Shown piece after piece: positions 28,149 to 36,132 of a stretch of 64,000 nucleotides of DNA (position 1 is its first letter; each line of letters begins with the position of its first letter). A program made the position numbers and the translations under genes. The stretch lies in contig JAEWYS010000002.1 of assembly GCA_023458555.1 (NCBI GenBank), forward strand, positions 1 to 64,000, written 5' to 3'. Under the pieces are notes generated by a model. That model was not told where the DNA came from. It searched no databases and saw only the letters and a list, made by a program, of their open reading frames with translations. The stretch is from Bacteroidota bacterium. GTDB lineage: Bacteria > Bacteroidota > Bacteroidia > Cytophagales > Cytophagaceae.

Positions 28149-31100
28149 ATGCAAAAGTTTATTCAGTGCATAGTAGCGTTTTCATTAAAGAATTCAATTA
28201 TTGTATTCTTTCTTACCGCACTTCTGCTCATCGCCGGAGTAGTCAGCTATATTCATACCCCCATTGAAGCTTTTCCTGATGTGACCAACACCAGAGCAAG
28301 AATTATTACTCAATGGCCGGGGCGGAGCGCAGAAGAAGTCGAAAAGTTTGTTACGCTTCCGATATCCAAGGTAGTCAATACCATTCCCCGCAAATCGCAG
28401 GTACGCTCCATCTCCCTGTTCGGGCTTTCTGTTGTTACAGTCATTTTTGAAGATGACATAGATGACTTCTATGCCCAGCAGTACGCAGCCAACCGTCTTC
28501 AGGGAGTAGATTTGCCGGCCGGAGCTGATGCCGCTATTGAGCCACCCTACGGAGCTACCGGAGAAATCTTCCGCTATGTTGTCAAAAGCGATCGTCCGAT
28601 CAAAGAAATAACAGCCATTCATGACTGGGTGATTGAACGCGAGCTGGTTTCCGTACCGGGAGTAGCTGATGTTGTAAGCTTTGGCGGTGAAGAAAAAATA
28701 TATGAAATAAAAATCAATCCCACCGAGCTGGCTAATTATGACCTTTCGCCATTAGAGGTTTTTGAGGCTGTTTCAAAGAGTAATATCAATGTTGGTGGTG
28801 ACATCATTGATCAGGGAAGCCAGGCTTATGTGGTACGTGGTGTTGGTCTGCTCGAAAGACTTGAGGATATTGAAAACATACTGATCGAAGTCAGAGGATC
28901 AACCCCGATTATGGTAAAGCACGTGGCCGAAGTCAAAATAGGAGCCAAACCACGTCTGGGCCATGTCGGCCTGCAGGATGATGAAGATCTGGTCGAAGGC
29001 ATTGTCATCATGCTTCGCGGCGAAAATCCGGGTGAAGTGATCGGACGGCTCAAGGAACGAATCGCTGATCTCAACAACCGGATTCTTCCCAATGATGTCA
29101 AAATCGAGCCATTTATCGACCGTACGGAACTGGTTGATGCAACTGTAAATACCGTCACTAAAAACATCATTGAGGGTGTATTTCTCGTCTCCGTTATTGT
29201 TTTTATCTTCCTTTTCAACTGGCGCACTACGGTCATTGTAGCATCCGTTATACCCCTTTCTTTCCTTTTTGCCATTGTAATGCTCCGTATTCAGGGGTTG
29301 CCAGCCAATCTGATTTCCATGGGCGCTATTGACTTTGGTTTGCTGCTGGAAGGAACCCTCGTAATCGTAGAAACAGTATTCGTTGCCATGGAGAAGCGTG
29401 CTCATCAGCTCGGGATGAAAAAATTCAACTCCATCAGCAAGCTTGGATTAATCAAGAAAAGCGCCGGCAGCGTAGCATCCTATATCGTTTTTGCCCAGAT
29501 TATTCTTATAGTCGCGCTCCTTCCTATATTCTCTTTCCAAAAAGTAGAAGGGAAAATGTTTTCACCGCTTGCCTTCACCCTGGGCTATGCGCTGCTTGGT
29601 TCGTTATTATTTAGCATTACTTATGTACCAGCCATGTGCAAGGTGATGCTGACAAAAAATATAAAAGAAAGAGAAAATGTGATCGCCCGCTTCTTTCGGA
29701 CCAATCTGTTCCGTCTTTTTCTCTGGAGCAATAAAAACCGGAAAATCACTGTATATGGATTCCTTATATTATTAATGGCATGTATCGTCCAGTTTCTGTT
29801 TTACGGATCAGAGTTTATCCCCAAACTAAACGAAGGAGCCATTTATGTAAGAGCAACACTTCCCAACAGTATCAATCTTGAAGAATCCGTAAGGCTTGGC
29901 AAGGAAATGAAAGCAAAGCTCAGAGAGTTTGACGAGGTTAAGTTTGTTCTGAATCAGACGGGAAGGCCCAATGATGGTACAGATCCTACCGGTTTCTTCA
30001 ATATCGAATTTCACATACAGCTCTATCCGGAAAAAGAATGGAAACGTACGATCAGAAAAGATGATCTGCTGGACGAAATGCGTAAGAAGCTGGAAATCTA
30101 TCCCGGTATTATTTTCGGATTCAGTCAGCCCATTCAGGATAACGTAGAAGAATATGTGGCCGGAGTGAAAAGCTCACTGGTGGTTAAAATATTCGGGGAT
30201 GATCTTTTTGAGCTTGAAGAGTATGCCGATCAGGTCGCTCATGTACTAAGAGATGTTGAAGGAATCGAGGACCTGAATGTATATCGGAATATTGGTCTTC
30301 CTGAGCTGCGCATACAACTGCATGATCACAAATTGTCCCGTTACGCAGTAGATATCGCCGATGCACAGGCAGTAATCGAAATGGCCATCGGGGGCAGGGC
30401 TGCTACCAAATTTTATGAAAACGAGCGAATGTTTGATGTACGTCTGCGCTTTTCGAAAGAATACAGGGATACCGATATCAAAATTGGAGAAATTCTCATA
30501 CCTACCAAAGACGGAAAGCGGGTACCTTTGAAAGAGATTGCTACTATTGGCTTTCACACAGGCCCTACCTTTATCTACCGGGAAGGGAGCAGTCGTTATA
30601 TAGCGGTCGGATTCAGCATAGAAGGCCGGGATCTGGGCAGCACGATCGCTGAAGCCAGAGAAAAGGTAAACGCGCGTGTAAAGCTTCCGGAAAACACCAA
30701 AATGGAATGGGCAGGCGAGTTCGAGAGTAAGGAAAGGGCCGGGCGGCAGCTCGCCGTAATCGTACCTGCCGTGCTTCTTCTCATCCTGTTCCTGCTCTAC
30801 TTTAATTTTGGCACGGTCAAAGATACGCTGATTGCTGCCAGCACCATTCCTTTTGCTTTTATTGGAGGCTTTATCTCTCTCTGGGCAACACAAACCATAT
30901 TCGGTATCTCTGCTGGTATTGGTTTCATCATCCTGTTTGGAGTAAATACCATCAACAGCATCATCCTGATCGCTGTCATGCGAGACAATCTGCAACATCG
31001 CATGTCTCTGAGTGAGGCTGTTTCCAACGGAGTTTACAGCAGAATCAGACCCATTGTCATGATTGCCCTTATGGGATCGATGGGATTGTTACCTGCTGCT

Positions 31101-31235
31101 TTATCTACAGGCATGGGCTCAGAAATACAAAAACCTTTGGCTATTATGATTGTAGGTGGCCTTCTGATCTGTATGATTCTTTCACTTACAGTATTGCCCC
31201 AGGTCTTCTATCTGGCCTATCGCCGAAAAAAATAG
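28149..31235 (+). CDS. CzcA/CusA-family heavy-metal RND efflux pump
   Basis: The 1028-residue pump has the 12-helix RND topology with two large periplasmic loops. It opens with the HME signature DVTNTRARIITQWPGRSAEEVEKFVTLPI and has SMGAIDFGLLLEGTLVIVE in the fourth helix. That DFG-type motif is typical of divalent-cation (Zn/Co/Cd/Ni) subgroups; Cu(I)/Ag(I) pumps usually carry an AIG-type motif there. The pump uses the proton gradient to expel metal from the periplasm through the adaptor and TolC-like duct encoded upstream. The cluster ends in a strong terminator. Confidence 0.93.
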   Translation: MQKFIQCIVAFSLKNSIIVFFLTALLLIAGVVSYIHTPIEAFPDVTNTRARIITQWPGRSAEEVEKFVTLPISKVVNTIPRKSQVRSISLFGLSVVTVIFEDDIDDFYAQQYAANRLQGVDLPAGADAAIEPPYGATGEIFRYVVKSDRPIKEITAIHDWVIERELVSVPGVADVVSFGGEEKIYEIKINPTELANYDLSPLEVFEAVSKSNINVGGDIIDQGSQAYVVRGVGLLERLEDIENILIEVRGSTPIMVKHVAEVKIGAKPRLGHVGLQDDEDLVEGIVIMLRGENPGEVIGRLKERIADLNNRILPNDVKIEPFIDRTELVDATVNTVTKNIIEGVFLVSVIVFIFLFNWRTTVIVASVIPLSFLFAIVMLRIQGLPANLISMGAIDFGLLLEGTLVIVETVFVAMEKRAHQLGMKKFNSISKLGLIKKSAGSVASYIVFAQIILIVALLPIFSFQKVEGKMFSPLAFTLGYALLGSLLFSITYVPAMCKVMLTKNIKERENVIARFFRTNLFRLFLWSNKNRKITVYGFLILLMACIVQFLFYGSEFIPKLNEGAIYVRATLPNSINLEESVRLGKEMKAKLREFDEVKFVLNQTGRPNDGTDPTGFFNIEFHIQLYPEKEWKRTIRKDDLLDEMRKKLEIYPGIIFGFSQPIQDNVEEYVAGVKSSLVVKIFGDDLFELEEYADQVAHVLRDVEGIEDLNVYRNIGLPELRIQLHDHKLSRYAVDIADAQAVIEMAIGGRAATKFYENERMFDVRLRFSKEYRDTDIKIGEILIPTKDGKRVPLKEIATIGFHTGPTFIYREGSSRYIAVGFSIEGRDLGSTIAEAREKVNARVKLPENTKMEWAGEFESKERAGRQLAVIVPAVLLLILFLLYFNFGTVKDTLIAASTIPFAFIGGFISLWATQTIFGISAGIGFIILFGVNTINSIILIAVMRDNLQHRMSLSEAVSNGVYSRIRPIVMIALMGSMGLLPAALSTGMGSEIQKPLAIMIVGGLLICMILSLTVLPQVFYLAYRRKK

Positions 31236-31279
31236 AATAGTATATTGTTTTTATTGTTGTTTATAGATGTTTTAGATTT

Positions 31280-31319
31280 GAGTGTTCCGAACGTATGTTC
31301 GGAACACTCTCATTTTTTT
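31280..31319 (+). terminator. Strong intrinsic terminator after the metal-efflux cluster
   Basis: A perfect 13-bp stem, GAGTGTTCCGAAC / GTTCGGAACACTC, with loop GTAT is followed by TCATTTTTTT on the plus strand, 44 bases after the pump stop. On the minus strand no U-run follows, so it mainly serves the efflux cluster, although it lies between convergent genes. Confidence 0.88.
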
Positions 31320-31327
31320 ATGACAGT

Positions 31328-32611
31328 TTACACCTTATCTCTTTCCAGAATCATTGAGGTGGCCAGCCATGCGGAAACAACTGCCCCTCCCACATGTTCC
31401 CCGGGCGGATATACACTGTTTCCGATATAATAAATATCCTCTTCCGGATCATATACCGGTGGTTTTTCAAAACCCTCCGGCAACACATATCTGGAATGCT
31501 GACTGGAAATACCATAAAGACTCCGGAATGTATCCGGAGAAACAAACTTTTTGTACAATACAGCATTTCCAAATCCGGGTATACGTTCTTCAATACTTCC
31601 GAAAATATATTCTATCATATGTTGCTGAGTCCCTTCATCAAAATGTGTATATCCCCTGGGTCCCATAAAATAAATATTAACCGTATAATAATCTTCCTTT
31701 TCACTCAGCAGGCTTCGTACTATATGAAAACCAAATGCCTCCGGCAATATACCCTGGTCCAGCGTACCGAGCCAGTTTTTCACCCCGGCAGGCATAATAG
31801 TAAACGTATTGATTTCCTTAGGAAAAACCAGCCTTTTACTAAGAGCAACATACAGCATGTTAATATGTAACAATTGCTTACAGTTTTCAGGATACAAATG
31901 CCATCGGGGTACACTGCTGATCACATTATCCGCCTGCCAGGTACCATCTGTCGTATACACTTCCTTCTGTCTCCCGTTTCTTTCTGTTTTGAGTACCCGT
32001 GTATTGTAGATGATCTTACCTCCCCGGTCAGTAAATGTCTTCACCATAGCCTCCGTAATGGCCCCCGGCCCGCCAACCGGTACTATCGCTTTTTCATAGC
32101 CATAATTATATCTGTTTGAAAAATTCTCACGCAATGCCTGCAGCAGCACATCGCCCGGGGCCATGGCAAGTGCATACGATAAGACTGCAATCAGATCTTT
32201 AAACCCGGAAGACTTCAGGTTATGATCAATCAATTCTTCCAGATTAGCATATCGGTTCTTACGGATTGAGTATATGGCCCGCAAAAGATCAGGCGCATAA
32301 GGCAACAGACGAAATAAGCCCCGAGCGCTCGCCGGGTTTAACAGTAAGTTCCCGACACAAAAAACCTGCCTGGCCGGCAGAAATTTCACAGGCACTTCCA
32401 GCATCTGCAGAATTTTTCCAAACCCTGACCCGAAATCATTACAGGCGGTAGCAAACTCGTAGCCATCGATATAGCTGCTTCTGCAAAGCCCTCCTGCTTT
32501 CTGATTTTGTTCGATGATCAGTACATCTTTTCCTTCTTTTTGTAGTCGGAGACCTGCTGTAAGTCCAGCCAGTCCTGCTCCTGCCACAATAACAGAATGT
32601 GTTTGTTTCAT
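31328..32611 (-). CDS. FAD-dependent desaturase/isomerase-like protein (phytoene desaturase superfamily)
   Basis: The 427-residue protein starts with an ADP-binding Rossmann motif (VIVAGAGLAGLTAGLRLQKEGKDVLIIEQN), continues with the family's KAGGLCRSSYIDGYEFATACNDFGSGF and ends with YYIGNSVYPPGEHVGGAVVSAWLA, the C-terminal FAD-binding block of CrtI/CrtISO-like enzymes. Members desaturate or isomerise carotenoids or related polyenes. It is shorter than bacterial CrtI (about 490 residues) and has no carotenoid genes nearby, so the substrate is open. The gene is convergent with the efflux cluster. Confidence 0.82.
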   Translation of the reverse strand: MKQTHSVIVAGAGLAGLTAGLRLQKEGKDVLIIEQNQKAGGLCRSSYIDGYEFATACNDFGSGFGKILQMLEVPVKFLPARQVFCVGNLLLNPASARGLFRLLPYAPDLLRAIYSIRKNRYANLEELIDHNLKSSGFKDLIAVLSYALAMAPGDVLLQALRENFSNRYNYGYEKAIVPVGGPGAITEAMVKTFTDRGGKIIYNTRVLKTERNGRQKEVYTTDGTWQADNVISSVPRWHLYPENCKQLLHINMLYVALSKRLVFPKEINTFTIMPAGVKNWLGTLDQGILPEAFGFHIVRSLLSEKEDYYTVNIYFMGPRGYTHFDEGTQQHMIEYIFGSIEERIPGFGNAVLYKKFVSPDTFRSLYGISSQHSRYVLPEGFEKPPVYDPEEDIYYIGNSVYPPGEHVGGAVVSAWLATSMILERDKV

Positions 32612-32836
32612 AATGGTGAATACTATTAAAAAATTATAATTAACTAATTGAAATACAAAATATTACAACACCACAACAAAATTATACATTCAAAAAAAAC
32701 ATCCATAGCAATGTTGTATAAACGAAAGTCATTTACTACAAATTAAAAGTAGAGGATAAGGAGTGTTAGTAAATAACTATGAACAATTTACAAAAAAGTA
32801 GCTAAAAGAAAAACAGTTACAGCCGCCAGATAATCA

Positions 32837-32986
32837 TTACCATGGGAATCTTCCCGGTAATATGCCATCTCCTGATAATTTCATATTCCAATCATTATGC
32901 TCCGAAAGTCGTCGTGATAAAGAATCGGTCTGGCCGGTATAGTATCGGTCCAGACGGGCTGAATACAATATATAAACACAGTACAT
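32837..32986 (-). pseudogene. GIY-YIG endonuclease, truncated copy
   Basis: A start at 32986 gives MYCVYILYSARLDRYYTGQ, the GIY-YIG strand pair, then a part identical to the neighbouring copy through SEHNDWN. After this the frame runs into 15 unrelated residues and stops, so about half of the roughly 95-residue protein is lost. The break lies at GATTGGAATA, which both copies share, consistent with recombination at that point. Members of this UPF0213-like family are about 90-100 residues and nick DNA through the tyrosine/arginine GIY-YIG centre. Confidence 0.75.
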
Positions 32987-33073
32987 ATTTCCTTTAGCTG
33001 ATAAATAAAAAACAAAGCCTCCGAAATTGCTTCCGAAGGCTTTCAACTGCTCCCCCTCTTGGGCTCGAACCAA
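32884..33073. repeat. Direct repeat, distal copy
   Basis: This 190-base block recurs at 33279-33470 with one substitution and two single-base indels in A-runs. It covers the 5' half of the GIY-YIG gene, the terminator hairpin and the tRNA-Asn acceptor/T-arm end. Confidence 0.9.
33005..33043 (-). terminator. tRNA-type terminator, distal copy
   Basis: On the minus strand AAAGCCTTCGGAA pairs with TTTCGGAGGCTTT (two G-U pairs) around a GCAA tetraloop, followed by TGTTTTTT. It sits just after the distal tRNA-Asn tail. Confidence 0.75.
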
Positions 33074-33101
33074 CCCCGACCATTCGGGGCATGATTAACA
33101 G
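33050..33101 (-). repeat. tRNA-Asn 3'-half mimic at the end of a GIY-YIG cassette
   Basis: On the minus strand this stretch holds CTGTTAATCATG (anticodon loop and stem of tRNA-Asn), an extra hairpin CCCCGA/TCGGGG in place of the variable loop, then the T-arm TTGGTTCGAGCCCAA and acceptor strand AGGGGGAG. No 5' half exists, so it is not a functional tRNA. The stop codon of the adjacent GIY-YIG copy (33095-33097) falls inside the anticodon-like part. Confidence 0.75.
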
Positions 33102-33381
33102 GAAAAATAAGAGAACCGTAAATCTCTCAGCAAAGCCGAATCAGCTTTTAAACGCTCTATATAAGCCCTGCTTTTCATTTGCTTGATCCGCCGCTCAATA
33201 CGAACAGCGTGAAGCCTGCTTTCACAATTAATTGATAAATACAATGCCCAAGGCCGCCTCCCCTGGTACTTCCCTTATTATTCCAATCATTATGCTCCGA
33301 AAGTCGTCGTGATAAAGAATCGGTCTGGCCGGTATAGTATCGGTCCAGACGGGCTGAATACAATATATAAACACAGTACAT
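33095..33381 (-). pseudogene. GIY-YIG endonuclease, frameshifted copy
   Basis: The ATG at 33381 begins MYCVYILYSARLDRYYTGQ, and the frame is good through SEHNDWNNKGSTRG. At about 33258 the frame changes: the original frame stops at 33175, while the continuation RPWALYLSINCESRLHAVR, RIKQMKSRAYIERLKAD and DLRFSYFSC lies in another frame and ends at 33095. The span is 287 bases, not a multiple of three, so the gene needs a two-base loss or one-base gain to be intact. It lies just downstream of the tRNA-Asn tail and its terminator. The family is small GIY-YIG nucleases, common in Bacteroidota and often multicopy. Confidence 0.78.
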
Positions 33382-33470
33382 ATTTCCTTTAGCCGATAAA
33401 TAAAAAAACAAAAGCCTCCGAAATTGCTTCCGAAGGCTTTCAACTGCTCCCCCTCTTGGGCTCGAACCAA
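33279..33470. repeat. Direct repeat, proximal copy
   Basis: This 192-base block matches 32884-33073 almost perfectly. The offset is 395-397 bases, the length of one cassette. Confidence 0.9.
33402..33440 (-). terminator. tRNA-Asn terminator, proximal copy
   Basis: The 13-bp stem with GCAA loop is the same as in the distal copy, followed on the minus strand by TGTTTTTTTA. It begins seven bases after the tRNA-Asn 3' end, the expected place for a tRNA terminator. Confidence 0.8.
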
Positions 33471-33493
33471 GGACCCCATGATTAACAGTCATA
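33447..33493 (-). other. Prophage attachment site: 3' half of tRNA-Asn(GTT)
   Basis: On the minus strand this reads as nucleotides 28-73 of tRNA-Asn: anticodon stem/loop ATGA-CTGTTAA-TCAT with anticodon GTT, T-arm CTTGG-TTCGAGC-CCAAG, acceptor strand AGGGGGA and discriminator G; CCA is not encoded. Upstream, where the D-arm and 5' acceptor strand should be, is A+T-rich sequence next to the integrase. The gene has therefore been split by integration, with the crossover core starting near 33492. A complete tRNA-Asn is expected at the far prophage end, outside the window. Confidence 0.82.
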
Positions 33494-33624
33494 TAATTAT
33501 ATTTGTATGTTTTTATTATTTTTTATTATAATATTTATTATCTGAAACTTATACCAATTAACGTTTATATTTACTTTGTAAAATCTATATTATTTTATAT
33601 AATTTGTGTGCAAATTTTGTGCAA

Positions 33625-34872
33625 ATGAAAAAGGAATACACAATATCAATGTACCTGGATACCAGAAGAGCTAAGGCTAATGGAAAATACCCGGTAAAAC
33701 TTAGAGTATACTCAAGCCTTTTAAAAGACCGGAAACTATACCCAACGGTATTTGAATTAACAGAAGTTGAGTTTAAAAATAGTTGGGAAACGGCAAAACC
33801 CAAATCTGAATTCAGGGATTTAAGAAACAAAATGATTCTTGTTGAACAAAAGGCTATTGAAGCTGCGGAGAAAGCAACTCCTTTTTCGTATGAAAAATTT
33901 GAAAAATACTTGTTTCAGAAGTCCGGAGACAGCACTAATGTTCTTTACCATTTTAATGAATCAATTGCAACCTTAGAAAGCAATGAGCAATATAATACTG
34001 CTGAATCTTACAGATCTTGTATTACCTCATTGTCTGAATTTACTAAGTCTATTAAGAAAGATTTTGCTAAAATATCTTTTTTTGAAATCACCCCCGATTT
34101 TCTTAATAAATATGAACATTTTATGCTGTCAAAAGGCAGAAGTATAACAACAATAGGGATATACCTGAGACCTTTGCGCGCAATATTCAACAAAGCGATT
34201 GCAGAAAATGAAATAAACACTGATTTATATCCATTCGGAATACGGAAATATCAAATACCAGCTTCATCTAAGGTAAAAAAAGCACTCACAAGAGAACAGC
34301 TAAAAGCCTTATTTAATGCCGATCCCAAGACCCCGGAGCAAGAGAAAGCAAAAGATTTTTTCTTTTTCTCATACTCTTGCAATGGAATGAATATGAAAGA
34401 CATTCTTTTGCTCAGGAATAAAGATATTGAAAATGACAGATTTGAATTTTTCAGAGCCAAAACGAAACGTACATCAAAAAAGAATCTAAAGAGTATTACT
34501 ATTTACCTTAATGAGTTCTCAAAATCTGTAATAGACAAATACAGAGGAACAAGACGTGGGTCAGATGATTTTGTGTTTCCAATACTTGAAAGCTGCAATG
34601 ATGCAAAAGAACAGCAAGTAAAAATTAAAAACTTCACAAGATTTGTTAATCAGCACATTGGTAAAGTATGCAAGGATAATAATTTACCTGAAGCATCAAC
34701 CTATTGGGCAAGACACTCCTTTGCAACCAACGCGATCCGAAGCGGGGCCAGTATGGAGTTCATCCAGGAAAGCCTTGGGCACGGCAACCTTTCGACCACG
34801 CAAAACTATTTTGCCGGATTTGATGATGAAGCAAAAAAGGGGTTTTCTGAAAACATTATGAACTTTGATTAA
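33625..34872 (+). CDS. Tyrosine recombinase (prophage integrase)
   Basis: I choose the ATG at 33625 (415 residues); an in-frame TTG at 33604 would add seven residues. The N-terminal arm-binding region starts MYLDTRRAKANGKYPVKLRVY, a SAM-like core-binding domain follows (about 100-215), and the catalytic domain carries YWARHSFATNAIRSG (box II), SLGHGNLSTTQNYFAGF with the nucleophile tyrosine, and a lysine-bearing hairpin. The box I position usually reads CRGM; here it is CNGMNMKD, lacking the arginine there. The direct repeat GTGTGCAAATTTTGTGCAAA just upstream could be an arm site or operator. It sits 130 bases from the split tRNA-Asn and is convergent with the lysis genes. Confidence 0.9.
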   Translation: MKKEYTISMYLDTRRAKANGKYPVKLRVYSSLLKDRKLYPTVFELTEVEFKNSWETAKPKSEFRDLRNKMILVEQKAIEAAEKATPFSYEKFEKYLFQKSGDSTNVLYHFNESIATLESNEQYNTAESYRSCITSLSEFTKSIKKDFAKISFFEITPDFLNKYEHFMLSKGRSITTIGIYLRPLRAIFNKAIAENEINTDLYPFGIRKYQIPASSKVKKALTREQLKALFNADPKTPEQEKAKDFFFFSYSCNGMNMKDILLLRNKDIENDRFEFFRAKTKRTSKKNLKSITIYLNEFSKSVIDKYRGTRRGSDDFVFPILESCNDAKEQQVKIKNFTRFVNQHIGKVCKDNNLPEASTYWARHSFATNAIRSGASMEFIQESLGHGNLSTTQNYFAGFDDEAKKGFSENIMNFD

Positions 34873-34875
34873 AAG

Positions 34876-35319
34876 TTACTTTTTAAAAAAAGCAACAATA
34901 ACAGCACATATAGCAACTACAATCACTGCAACGGGCCACAGGTCCAGTGGTAATTCTACAGGTCTTTCCGGACATGGAACGGTTTTTTCATACAGTACCG
35001 GTATTGTGTCTATAATTCTAATTGTATCCGGCTTTGTCCTGGCGTTCAACATTAGTCTATTTAGACTGTCTATCCAGAATTCAAGGATAAAATTGCTATC
35101 CGCAATTATTGCGTTGCTGTCCGGCACTTGTGTTGTAATATCCTTTTCCGGAACCAGGATATTCTTCTCTATACGGATGTATATAGTATCTCGAACCGTA
35201 ACGGAATCTGTTTTGAACAGCTTAGGGTGCTGGGCTTTCAACCGTGCATATTTCCGGAGTGCGGCTTTTTCGGTATTACAGGAAAAAAAAATGATAGAAA
35301 AGATGACCAGATATTTCAT
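34876..35319 (-). CDS. Candidate unimolecular spanin (u-spanin) lipoprotein
   Basis: I choose the ATG at 35319 (147 residues) because it begins a clear lipoprotein signal, MKYLVIFSIIFFSCNTEK, with the lipidated cysteine at residue 14; an in-frame start at 35364 would mask it. A helical, charged periplasmic part (about 15-125) follows, and a single C-terminal transmembrane helix (LWPVAVIVVAICAVIVAFF) ends in FKK. An outer-membrane lipid anchor joined to an inner-membrane helix in one chain is the design of u-spanins such as T1 gp11, which fuse the two membranes in the last lysis step. Its neighbours are two holin-like genes and an endolysin. No sequence similarity is claimed; the call rests on topology and place. 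Confidence 0.65.
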   Translation of the reverse strand: MKYLVIFSIIFFSCNTEKAALRKYARLKAQHPKLFKTDSVTVRDTIYIRIEKNILVPEKDITTQVPDSNAIIADSNFILEFWIDSLNRLMLNARTKPDTIRIIDTIPVLYEKTVPCPERPVELPLDLWPVAVIVVAICAVIVAFFKK

Positions 35320-35381
35320 ATTGCTAAATATTTTAGTATATTTAAATCTCCTTACATCGGTCAAACTTTAAGGATTCATTC

Positions 35382-35411
35382 AAAAGCCTTCTGATTATTC
35401 GGAAGGCTTTT
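35382..35411. terminator. Hairpin between holin and spanin genes
   Basis: AAAAGCCTTC and GAAGGCTTTT form a perfect 10-bp stem with a 10-base loop, overlapping the last codons of the small holin-like gene. The plus side continues TCTTTTTTG. On the minus strand the stem itself ends in TTTT before GAATG. It may attenuate transcription into the spanin gene. Confidence 0.5.
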
Positions 35412-35583
35412 CTTTTTTGTAGTTCTTTGCAACAAGTCCTATAACCGCCAGAATCCCCAATATTCCTTTAATCCAATCTGGTATTATCTGGGAATTTGAA
35501 AAGAAAGCGTAAGCTTCATAAACGCTTATAAGCAGGCCATATACAACAGGCCAGTACTTATATATAATCTTCCGGATTGACAT
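35395..35583 (-). CDS. Small holin-like membrane protein
   Basis: The 62 residues hold two short hydrophobic helices (WPVVYGLLISVYEAYAFF and WIKGILGILAVIGLVA) and a charged tail KNYKKEKPSE, the usual make-up of class II holins. Its start overlaps the endolysin 3' end by 26 bases. With the other small membrane gene at 35932, the endolysin is flanked by two holin-like proteins, so one may be an antiholin. Confidence 0.65.
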   Translation of the reverse strand: MSIRKIIYKYWPVVYGLLISVYEAYAFFSNSQIIPDWIKGILGILAVIGLVAKNYKKEKPSE

Positions 35584-35935
35584 AATTGCCTTTAATTTTT
35601 AACCCCCAATGCAAGTGCGGACCTGTGCCGACTCCTGTATTACCACAATCAGCGATCCGCTGCCCTCTGGCCAATTGGTCTCCCTTTTTAACATGCACTT
35701 TATCCAAGTGGCACATTCTGCTTTCAACGCCGCCATGCTGCGTAATGAGGGTAAGACCGCCCTTTTCTGTTGTGTATACATCAGTCACGATTCCAACATC
35801 AGGTGAGTATATTGGTTCTCCAATCGGACCTGCAATATCAATCCCGTTATGGAATGTTTTTTTTCTTGTTACCGGATGAATTCTATCCCCAAATTTACTG
35901 GTTATTCTACCAGATAAAGGCATTAGTAATTTCAT
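35558..35935 (-). CDS. M23-family peptidase endolysin
   Basis: The 125-residue protein is almost only a LytM/M23 domain: GRITSKFGDRIHPVTRKKTFHNGIDIAG with metal ligands H29 and D33, and GTGPHLHWG with H107 and H109. M23 enzymes cut peptide cross-links of peptidoglycan with zinc. There is no signal peptide, so release by a holin is expected, in line with the small membrane genes on either side. It is short for M23 proteins but complete in motifs. Confidence 0.9.
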   Translation of the reverse strand: MKLLMPLSGRITSKFGDRIHPVTRKKTFHNGIDIAGPIGEPIYSPDVGIVTDVYTTEKGGLTLITQHGGVESRMCHLDKVHVKKGDQLARGQRIADCGNTGVGTGPHLHWGLKIKGNYVNPEDYI

Positions 35936-36132
35936 ATTGTTCCTTTTTTAAAGTACCTGATTATCTTAATAATTGATATAGCTGCACCAGCAGACAGCGA
36001 CAATATTGTTACAATTTTCAGCACAATAGACAAAGCCAAATCAAATTGCTGAATAGACATTGCCGTTATGCCAGAAGTGATGCCAATTCCATATATTTTT
36101 ACAAGGAAAGCATCTGTAAATTCATTTTTCAT
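35932..36132 (-). CDS. Small holin-like membrane protein
   Basis: The 66-residue protein has two hydrophobic stretches (FLVKIYGIGITSGITAMSI and ALSIVLKIVTILSLSAGAAISII) and a basic end (RYFKKGTI). It overlaps the tail-fiber gene and the endolysin gene by 4 bases on each side, so it is translated as part of the fiber-lysis operon. It is a holin or antiholin candidate by position and topology. Confidence 0.65.
   Translation of the reverse strand: MKNEFTDAFLVKIYGIGITSGITAMSIQQFDLALSIVLKIVTILSLSAGAAISIIKIIRYFKKGTI

Noticed and set aside
28826..29405. Long minus-strand frames inside the RND pump gene
   Set aside because: Shadows of a strongly conserved coding region; no start signals or recognisable domains.
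33175..33492. A protein starting in the tRNA-Asn tail (MTVNHGVLGSSPRGGA...)
   Set aside because: The first 36 residues are translated tRNA and terminator sequence; the real start is the ATG at 33381.
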